Below, in pieces: positions 32,845 through 38,269 of a DNA stretch of 38,269 bases. Source of the stretch: an uncultured Bacteroidaceae bacterium (lineage in GTDB: Bacteria > Bacteroidota > Bacteroidia > Bacteroidales > Bacteroidaceae); the NCBI GenBank assembly GCA_934271655.1, contig CAKQRW010000032.1, forward strand, positions 1 through 38,269, given 5' to 3'. The translations under genes and the position numbers were made by a program. The notes under the pieces were generated by a model that was not told the DNA's origin, ran no database searches, and saw only the letters and a program-made list of their open reading frames with translations. Every line of letters begins with the position of its first letter. Position 1 is the stretch's first letter.

Positions 32845-32882
32845 AAGGGGCATATGCTATGGAAAAAGCATATGCCCCTTTG
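32845..32882 (+). terminator. Rho-independent terminator after the DnaJ-like gene
   Basis: AAGGGGCATATGC pairs with GCATATGCCCCTT around TATGGAAAAA and ends in TTT. It begins 44 bp after the stop. Confidence 0.85.
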
Positions 32883-32908
32883 TCGTATGTAGTCTGTAGT
32901 TGTTTTTT

Positions 32909-32954
32909 TAAGTAGCTGCCTATAAGTAGTTGCCCACAACTATTTTATAAGTAG
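32909..32954. repeat. TAAGTAG stubs left of element copy 2
   Basis: TAAGTAG occurs at 32909-32915, 32923-32929 and 32948-32954, the last being the left end of element copy 2. The two extra copies are followed by CTGCC and TTGCC, like truncated element ends. Confidence 0.6.
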
Positions 32955-33135
32955 GTGCTCATAATTATTTTTATATTTGCCATGCTCTATCTTGAGGCAG
33001 GTTTTTTCTTCTGTCTGAAGGAGCTATGCGGGCATAGTGACTGACAAACAGAAGGAAAAAGATGACCGAGAGAGTGTGTGGCAAATATTGAAGCGGCTTA
33101 CCTTGATACTATAAATGATTTTGAACACCTACTTA
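32948..33135. mobile_element. MITE-like/ERIC-like 188-bp palindromic element, copy 2
   Basis: It closely matches copy 1 over its full length, with identical left end TAAGTAGGTGCTCATAATTA and right end TTTTGAACACCTACTTA, and the same core GAAGGAGCTATGCGGGCATA. ATATTTGCCA (left) faces TGGCAAATAT (right). It lies between the DnaJ-like terminator and the stop of the beta-helix gene. No ORF inside is credible. Confidence 0.85.
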
Positions 33136-33172
33136 CTATGTGATGCGCACTCGCTCTTAGGCAATTCACTTT

Positions 33173-34681
33173 TTAAATTCTAAGGTTACTGCCTCGGGAA
33201 AGCAAGTATGGCTTAGTGGCTTTTTTTTGTCCGCCCACCGCATCTTGTGGCACATACTGATAGCATCCAGCGTCAGGACTTTCTCCGCGCGCCACGCCAT
33301 TGAGGTCTGTAGGATAGTCTCTTGAATATTCCACGCTGCCCTTGCCGCGTGCGGTGCTCAGGCTGTCGAGGGAGAAGTCATAGAACAGCGAATGGGGGTC
33401 TATAGTTCTGAAGTTTGTTTCCTTATACCGCTCTGACTTCTTGCTGTCGGCAACACAGTTGTGGAAGTATTTCTCATCAGCTATGTCAGTGAGGACGACA
33501 CAGTTATAGAAATTAAGATTCACTTCCTCGTCTTGTTTTTTGTAGCAGTACACCTCATCATCGGCATAGCCCGTAATCAGACAATTGTAAAAGTCCGCTC
33601 TCTCTACGGGATATTCCGTTTTGTCTATAGAGGTGTGGACCGTAAGGGCATGTCCGCGGCCTTGCGAAAGAGTCGTCTCAGGCTTGAACTGGGCTAAAGT
33701 GCAGTGATACAAGCAGGTGTTTCCTCCTATGATGTTAAGGCAGTCGCCCTTAGCGTTGGACAACTGCGTGTTTGCCACGACAGCACTGCAATTCTGCAAG
33801 TGAATGGCATCGGAAGAGATATTGTGTATGATGCTGTTTGTTACAGAGATGTCGCCCTGCACATCAATGCAGTTCAGTCCGATGCTGCAGCTGTGTATGT
33901 CTGTATGGTCAATAGACAGGCGGCGGCATGTCGGCGCTACCTGCACGCCTCCCCACTGATCATTGATTCTGTCATACGGCAGGAATGTGAACATGCGGTC
34001 GAGTCTGTCGCCGCGCAGCACAACAGGTGCATCTGCTGTGCCTCTTGTCACAAGTCCGCCACGCACAATGAGCCGTGCTCCGCTATGGAAATAGACCGTG
34101 GTGCCCGCCTCTATTGTCAATGTGGCATTGGGGGCAATGACGAGACTGTCATACACCACTATGGGGAGTGACGATGACGAGAAAGCCGTGTCGGCCGACA
34201 ATGTCCGGGCATTGAGAGTCTGGCAGTCTTGTCCGCTGGCCTCAAGTCTGACCTTGTGCTCGTTGCCGTTTTCCAAGGTAAAGATGATGTTGTCGCTCAC
34301 CAGTTGCGGTGACATGCTGCTTTGTTTGTCAAGCCTGGCCTTGACAAAGACGAAGATGCTGTCGTTGTTGCCTACGCTTATGTCGCCAATGTCATTGCCC
34401 GACTGGCCGTCAGCGTTTATCATGAAACCCGATTGGCCGCCCGACTCCAGGCGCACCTGCTTGATGCGTACATGCTTGCTGTTGCGGTTGTACACACAGA
34501 AGCGTTCTGTCACAGAGGTCGTTTCCGTGAAGATGGTGTCGAAGCTTACAGTGTCCGTTTCAAAGAAGAGCTGTGCGTCTTTAGCTGTGGTGTATTCAAT
34601 GTCATCGCTGCAAGCGGAGATGGTGGCAATGCCTGTTGCGATGGAGAAGGCTGTGAGCAGCTTCAGAATGTTTTTTTTCAT
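33173..34681 (-). CDS. Secreted lipoprotein with right-handed beta-helix (pectate-lyase-like fold)
   Basis: This 502-aa protein has a lipoprotein signal with lipobox Cys24 (IATISACSDD). Residues about 30-155 form an N-terminal beta-sandwich-like region (FDTIFTETTSVTERFCVYN, GSDSIFVFVKARL-like). From about 180 onward, short repeated strands with Asn, Cys and Ile ladders (DSLVIAPNATLTIEAGTTVY, GLNCIDVQGDISVTNSIIHN, SDAIHLQNCSAVVANTQLSN) indicate a parallel beta-helix. It ends with a DLNGVARGESPDAGCYQY motif common in Bacteroidetes choice-of-anchor or beta-helix proteins. No catalytic residues can be assigned; it may bind or cleave polysaccharide at the cell surface. The start has an unambiguous signal. 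Confidence 0.82.
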   Translation of the reverse strand: MKKNILKLLTAFSIATGIATISACSDDIEYTTAKDAQLFFETDTVSFDTIFTETTSVTERFCVYNRNSKHVRIKQVRLESGGQSGFMINADGQSGNDIGDISVGNNDSIFVFVKARLDKQSSMSPQLVSDNIIFTLENGNEHKVRLEASGQDCQTLNARTLSADTAFSSSSLPIVVYDSLVIAPNATLTIEAGTTVYFHSGARLIVRGGLVTRGTADAPVVLRGDRLDRMFTFLPYDRINDQWGGVQVAPTCRRLSIDHTDIHSCSIGLNCIDVQGDISVTNSIIHNISSDAIHLQNCSAVVANTQLSNAKGDCLNIIGGNTCLYHCTLAQFKPETTLSQGRGHALTVHTSIDKTEYPVERADFYNCLITGYADDEVYCYKKQDEEVNLNFYNCVVLTDIADEKYFHNCVADSKKSERYKETNFRTIDPHSLFYDFSLDSLSTARGKGSVEYSRDYPTDLNGVARGESPDAGCYQYVPQDAVGGQKKATKPYLLSRGSNLRI

Positions 34682-34721
34682 AGTTAACTTATGTTTTTAG
34701 GATTGTGCTTGTGCGCGGATC

Positions 34722-34735
34722 CGTTTATATAAACG
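34722..34735. promoter_or_regulatory. 14-bp perfect palindrome upstream of the beta-helix gene
   Basis: CGTTTATATAAACG is exactly self-complementary, 41 bp upstream of the lipoprotein ATG. It could be an operator. No TAnnTTTG box was found in 34682-34838. Confidence 0.3.
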
Positions 34736-34838
34736 AAAGAAGCATGCTCTTTATTGTCAAAACGCTCCGGATGCTGTTAGCAGTACCTACACTTATACAC
34801 GGCACAAAGCAACATTGCGATGGCCGACCATCATATGT

Positions 34839-35177
34839 TCAATCTCTCAGTTTAGGATTCTTCTTATGCCTTTCCTTGTCTCGGATAGTTTTCTTCTCGA
34901 TGTTCTTGCGAAGGGCCTCTGTCAGGTCCACGCCTGTCTGGTTGGCAAGGCAGAGCAGCACCCAGAGCACATCGGCCATCTCATCTGCAGGGTCTTGGTT
35001 CTCACCTGCCTTGAACGATTGGTCACCATATTTCCTCGACATCACTCTGGCCAGTTCACCCACCTCCTCTGTGAGGACAGCCATATTGGTCAGTTCACTG
35101 AAATAGCGCACGCCATAGGTGTGTATCCATTCATCCACCATATGCTGTGCTTCTTTGATTGTAATATCCTGTGTCAT
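34839..35177 (-). CDS. MazG-like nucleotide pyrophosphohydrolase
   Basis: This 112-aa all-alpha protein matches the short MazG-like/MazG-related NTP-PPase family that hydrolyses (d)NTPs to monophosphates. The metal-binding pattern is visible: LTEEVGELARVMSRKYGD (EExxE) followed by NQDPADEMADVLWVLLCLAN (the second ExxD-type helix). Single-domain length is typical. It lies 157 bp upstream of the beta-helix gene on the same strand; no functional link is evident. Confidence 0.88.
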   Translation of the reverse strand: MTQDITIKEAQHMVDEWIHTYGVRYFSELTNMAVLTEEVGELARVMSRKYGDQSFKAGENQDPADEMADVLWVLLCLANQTGVDLTEALRKNIEKKTIRDKERHKKNPKLRD

Positions 35178-35488
35178 AAGTAGTGTTTTTTTTTCGGATT
35201 GTCATTATTAAAATGGGAAAAAGAGGCTATATGTTCATAAAAATCATCGAAACATCAATTTATGTACATGCCTTTTTGTGTCTTTACCTCCAGGGAATGG
35301 GGCGTTCAAGGTGTTCTGCTGCTGTACGGAGCGACACCGCATCCACTGCTTTTGAGCACCATTTCTTGACTGTCATAGTGGTCGTTTGCAGTCTCACGCA
35401 TGAAAAAGTTTTTTTTAAAAAAGTGTCAATGTATCATTAGCGGGAGAAATGACTTTGTTAGTCTGTTGATTTACAGGTGTATAACATC

Positions 35489-35546
35489 GCTGATACTTCT
35501 CGCAAAAAACGTCGAGAAGTATCAGCAAAGTGTCAGCGAAGTGTCA
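35489..35546. repeat. 14-bp inverted repeat followed by 11-bp direct repeats
   Basis: GCTGATACTTCTCG (35489-35502) and its exact complement (35513-35526) flank a 10-nt loop. The right arm continues into direct repeats with TATCA/TGTCA at 35520, 35531 and 35542, an 11-bp period. It lies 51 bp beyond the 3' end of the VirE-type gene. Otherwise 35178-35596 holds no convincing gene: the 85-aa plus-strand frame at 35183 has no recognisable features. Confidence 0.8.
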
Positions 35547-35596
35547 TTTTTAGCTCAAAAAGGCCCATTCTGCAGCCTTGTATCGAAGAAAAAGCC

Positions 35597-37489
35597 TTAT
35601 CTCTTCTTTACAAGATACTTCGTGCCATCCTCAAATCGCTTGTGCTTCAGCCCGCTCATGTTGGCCAGTTTCCTTCCGAATCCCATCAGGCTGTTTACCT
35701 TCAGCGACGAACCCATCTGCCTCTTCAAGAAATCGAAGATCTCGGCAGCAGACAGGTACTCGCCTTCCAGCTCGTCCTCGGTAGGTTCGAAGTAGAGGCG
35801 GAAGTACTGGTCTATCGGCATCTCCACCTCAAACTGGCAGTTGCTCTGCATGACGAGCTTCACCTGCTCGGCATCGAAATAGCTCTTCTCGCCATTGTCC
35901 AATGCTTTCAAGGCCTGGGCAAAAAGCTGTTGGTGGTTCGGGCGAATGCTCACATCGATAGGGCCTGTCAGTTCGATGCCGATGAAACGGCGGTTGCCCG
36001 ACGGGTCGGTGAGGATGTCGTTCATGTTGCTCGTGGCGATGAACGAGGCGAGACGCGGAAACTCCATCACATGGCTGCCATACGGAGGCTTGTATTTCAG
36101 AGTGGGCAACTGGATGAGATTCTTCAGAAAACCTTGCTGCACCTTGGGCGAAATCTGGTTGAACTCATCGAGGTTGATGAGCATGAACTGCGCCATGGCC
36201 TGATACACCTGGCGTTTCTCAGAGAGTATCAGGTTGTCGCTGTATGCCCATTGCAGTTCGGCGGGCAGGAGACGGCGGCAGAAAGTGCTCTTGTTGTAGC
36301 CCTGTCGTGAGATCAGAAGCGGGGCTACCGAGTTGCCGTATTGGCGATGCGTATAGCCTCGCCACTGGTCTACCATGCCCAGAAACCACGTGTAGAACCA
36401 GTCTGGCCAGTGCGGGTTGTTGGTCGGCACAGTACGGGCCAGGGCCCGGATATGATCCTTGCCGTCCCACTTGCCCGAACACTGGCAGAGGTATTCCTCT
36501 ATGGGGTTGTAGTTCTTTATGAGGTCCGACTCCAGGAAGTTTCTTACATCTTTGATGCTCACCCTTATGTCGGCGAGCTGCACTTCGAGCGTCATCCGCT
36601 TCAGCACTCTGGGCTCCACCGGGCGAAAGCCATGCCATCCTTTTCCTTTCGGTATGAATTCCAGGTATTTCATCACCGAGTTGTAACGGAAGTCATAGCG
36701 GTTTCTCAGCAGCTGCATCATCTTTGAGATGCTGAGACTCATGCTGTCCTTGTCGCCGTCTGCTCCCTTGCCCTCTTCGGCAAGATGTGCTTGCGAGTCT
36801 GTCAGCAGGTCGATAGATGACTCTTGATCAGCATCTTGCGAGCGCACATTGGTGGTGATGCGCATAGCCACCGCCTTGGCGTTGTAATAGGGATGCGCAT
36901 CGAGCGTCATCAGGAAACTGTTGTGCATCGAGGGCCTGTCGGACAGGGCTGGGGAGAGCTCGATGGAGGCTTTCGGGCCGCTGATGGTGAGCGATGCCTT
37001 TGCCACAGCTTGGTAGATGGGGTGGATTTGCTGGTAGGCGATGCGATAAAGTTGCTCGGCTTCAGGTTCAGATGCAGGCAGGGTGTTGTCCTCATTGCTG
37101 AATTTCACCAGCACGATGACGCACTTGCCGTCGGCTCCTTCCATGGCGGCAAGAGTGGAGGGCAGGATGGCGACCGAACGCTTCACGCCAGCCACCCCGT
37201 CGGGGTCGGTGATGTCGCGGAACTTCAAGAGAAGTATGCCGTTGCAGGTCTTCATCTTCAGATTGCTGTTCTCGTCCTTGACAAACTCAGCGGCAGGATA
37301 GATGTGCATCCACGACGGCATGTCCTTGTAATACTGGTAGTCGTCATCGCTGTCGGAAGCGAAGTGGCGAAATTGGGTTACGGTCAGCTTGCTGTCATCT
37401 TTGGCGATGCGCTCCAGCAGCTTCTCCATTGTCTTGGTGCTGACGAGGAGACGCTTCTTGTGGTCGTTGTGTACGATTGTAAACTTCAT
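35597..37489 (-). CDS. VirE-type protein with BT4734-like primase N-terminal domain and P-loop ATPase core
   Basis: This 630-aa protein is typical of Bacteroidales genomic islands and phage-like remnants. Residues about 1-250 fit the BT4734/BF3469 N-terminal region (MPSWMHIYPAAEFVKD, CNGILLLKFRDITDPDGVAG). The VirE-type helicase-like core follows: Walker A ISRQGYNKSTFCRRLLP with K400-S401-T402, Walker B QFMLINLDEFNQ with D441, and sensor-like SFIATSNMNDILTDPSGNRR. The C-terminal about 100 residues (EYLSAAEIFDFLKRQM, GFGRKLANMSGLKHKRFEDG) look like a winged-helix DNA-binding end. The role is probably in replication of mobile DNA, but no integrase or phage gene is nearby. Spacer 37490-37759 upstream holds a mini-element and array H. 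Confidence 0.82.
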   Translation of the reverse strand: MKFTIVHNDHKKRLLVSTKTMEKLLERIAKDDSKLTVTQFRHFASDSDDDYQYYKDMPSWMHIYPAAEFVKDENSNLKMKTCNGILLLKFRDITDPDGVAGVKRSVAILPSTLAAMEGADGKCVIVLVKFSNEDNTLPASEPEAEQLYRIAYQQIHPIYQAVAKASLTISGPKASIELSPALSDRPSMHNSFLMTLDAHPYYNAKAVAMRITTNVRSQDADQESSIDLLTDSQAHLAEEGKGADGDKDSMSLSISKMMQLLRNRYDFRYNSVMKYLEFIPKGKGWHGFRPVEPRVLKRMTLEVQLADIRVSIKDVRNFLESDLIKNYNPIEEYLCQCSGKWDGKDHIRALARTVPTNNPHWPDWFYTWFLGMVDQWRGYTHRQYGNSVAPLLISRQGYNKSTFCRRLLPAELQWAYSDNLILSEKRQVYQAMAQFMLINLDEFNQISPKVQQGFLKNLIQLPTLKYKPPYGSHVMEFPRLASFIATSNMNDILTDPSGNRRFIGIELTGPIDVSIRPNHQQLFAQALKALDNGEKSYFDAEQVKLVMQSNCQFEVEMPIDQYFRLYFEPTEDELEGEYLSAAEIFDFLKRQMGSSLKVNSLMGFGRKLANMSGLKHKRFEDGTKYLVKKR

Positions 37490-37548
37490 TTTTCTTGTGT
37501 GATTGATGGGGCGGTAGTGAATGGTGAATGTATTGCTTGCAAAGGATA

Positions 37549-37600
37549 TAAGCGGGTGCTCAAAATTGTCTTACAGACTTAAAATGAGCACTATGCCTAT
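37549..37600. repeat. Possible mini-copy of the palindromic element (ends only)
   Basis: TAAGCGGGTGCTCAAAATTG matches the element left end at most positions, and TTAAAATGAGCACTATGCCTA resembles a right end. GTGCTCA and TGAGCAC form an inverted repeat around a short core, as if the interior were deleted. Confidence 0.45.
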
Positions 37601-37622
37601 TGCCCAAATTTATGAACCCTAT

Positions 37623-37745
37623 TTGGGCACTCGATGCCCACAGCCTGGGCAATGGATGCCCAAGGCTTGTTCACTCGATGCCCACAGCCTGGGCAATGGA
37701 TGCCCAAGCCTTGTTCACCCGATGCCCAAGGCTTGTTCACCGAGT
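37623..37745. repeat. Array H: five or more tandem 22-bp units rich in inverted repeats
   Basis: GATGCCCA recurs at 37633, 37655, 37677, 37699 and 37721, exactly every 22 bp. Units alternate between one with CAGCCTGGGCAATG and one with AGGCTTGTTCACTC, giving a 44-bp period. TGCCCA-N5-TGGGCA pairs make small hairpins within the array. It lies between the upstream Cys-containing gene and the VirE-type gene, both on the minus strand. Confidence 0.95.
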
Positions 37746-37759
37746 GAACATCCGTTGGG

Positions 37760-38215
37760 CTATATTTTTGTGAAGTCAATTTCGTCTGAGAAGTGCTCGA
37801 AATCCACATCCTTGTATCCCAACTGGGCGAAGAGCTGCTTGATATGCTCCTGCTGTTCGGGCAAGAGTTTCATCTGCCCAAGCTTGTAGCGATAGTATTG
37901 TCCCTTGCTGCCCAGGTATTCTTTCATTTCGGAGCGCAGCACGGGGGCATCTTTCACCTTTACATCGGCAAAGAGTCTGTCGAATCCCCACGCCATCCTC
38001 ACGAGACGCAACTGCGCGAAGTGCATGCACTTGCCATCTTTCAGGGCATTGGGGAAGATGGCATGTCCCTGCTCTACCTCATCGCTCTTGTAGAGGCCGG
38101 CGAGGTAGTGGATGCAATCGTCTTTCATCGGACAATGTTCGGTGAAACAATAGGTGATAAGGCTTGGCTCGTTGCCATCCTCAAAGGTTTTTCTTAATAA
38201 TTCTTTTTTGTCCAT
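37760..38215 (-). CDS. Cys-containing hypothetical protein (possibly DUF6078 family)
   Basis: This 151-aa protein has no signal peptide. The N-terminal third holds CFTEHCPMKDDCIHY and later GKCMHFAQ, a Cys/His cluster that could bind zinc or an iron-sulfur centre. The middle and C-terminal parts are charged and helical (VLRSEMKEYLGSKGQYYRYK, LLPEQQEHIKQLFAQLGY), the latter resembling a helix-turn-helix seen in some DNA-binding proteins. I think it belongs to a Bacteroidales family catalogued as DUF6078, from memory. The start at 38215 (MDKKELL) was chosen over 38230. A TAAATTTG box lies at 38235-38228. It is upstream of the VirE-type gene on the same strand, separated by array H. Confidence 0.65.
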   Translation of the reverse strand: MDKKELLRKTFEDGNEPSLITYCFTEHCPMKDDCIHYLAGLYKSDEVEQGHAIFPNALKDGKCMHFAQLRLVRMAWGFDRLFADVKVKDAPVLRSEMKEYLGSKGQYYRYKLGQMKLLPEQQEHIKQLFAQLGYKDVDFEHFSDEIDFTKI

Positions 38216-38227
38216 GCTGATAAGTAT

Positions 38228-38235
38228 CAAATTTA
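38228..38235 (-). promoter_or_regulatory. Candidate -7 box for the Cys-containing gene
   Basis: TAAATTTG on the minus strand fits TAnnTTTG and lies 13 bp upstream of the ATG at 38215. It overlaps the longer start at 38230, which supports the shorter one. Confidence 0.4.
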
Positions 38236-38269
38236 GAGATTCATTGTATATATACGTTTATTATAACGT

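Noticed and set aside
28928..33135. Retron msr/msd or integron attC site
   Set aside because: The hairpin is superficially similar, but no reverse transcriptase or integrase gene is nearby and no attC core sites were recognised.
35183..35440. 85-aa plus-strand ORF
   Set aside because: It has hydrophobic stretches but no signal, motif, promoter or conserved neighbour, and the region is AT-rich spacer.

Overview
The window looks like chromosomal DNA from a member of the Bacteroidales, most likely Prevotellaceae. The evidence is the sigma-ABfr type promoters (TTTG about 19-20 bases upstream of TAnnTTTG, clearest at 273-303 and 27973-28004), the absence of Shine-Dalgarno sites, and the gene content: the purH-mreBCD-PBP2-rodA block, a paired amidase and MCE gene, a GH43/AraC pair, and a BT4734/VirE-type primase gene. 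There is no complete insertion sequence, no CRISPR array and no rRNA. The genus is inferred and was not checked by a search.

Layout. 1-303: two identical tRNA-His genes (minus) with their promoter. 805-3440: a stand-alone AICAR transformylase, a small basic protein and a lytic-transglycosylase lipoprotein (plus). 3813-8706: pstB, pstA, pstC, pstS and an upstream OprO/P-type porin (minus), a phosphate uptake unit with no phoU in view. 9413-11381: an M61 peptidase and a one-TM hypothetical protein (plus). 11483-12504: azlC-azlD (plus). 12869-15102: MCE protein and amidase (minus). 15458-25336: one long minus-strand block running IMP cyclohydrolase, mreB, mreC, mreD, PBP2, rodA, a YiiX-like hydrolase and a TonB receptor. 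25737-28909: a GH43 glycosidase (minus) divergent from an AraC regulator (plus). 29329-31838: a GNAT acetyltransferase and a 5'-nucleotidase-like enzyme (minus). 32127-32801: a DnaJ-like protein (plus). 33173-35177: a beta-helix lipoprotein and a MazG-like protein (minus). 35597-38215: a VirE/primase protein and a Cys-containing hypothetical (minus).

How genes work together. The two halves of PurH sit about 23 kb apart as separate genes: the cyclohydrolase keeps the usual purH slot upstream of mreB, and the transformylase heads its own locus. Together they would supply the last two steps to IMP. The mre block, the two wall hydrolases and the MCE protein form a cell-envelope theme. Porin plus Pst would carry phosphate across both membranes.

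The most unusual signal is non-coding. At least eight spacers carry tandem arrays whose sequences mostly differ but whose period is almost always 22 or 23 bp. In addition, a roughly 187-bp imperfect palindrome with terminal inverted repeats ending in TA (a MITE-like or ERIC-like element) occurs in two close copies (28928-29114, 32948-33135), one diverged copy (29948-30138) and one possible mini-copy (37549-37600). The 23-bp array at 29835-29972 is built from the left end of the diverged copy, which suggests that at least some arrays grow out of element termini.
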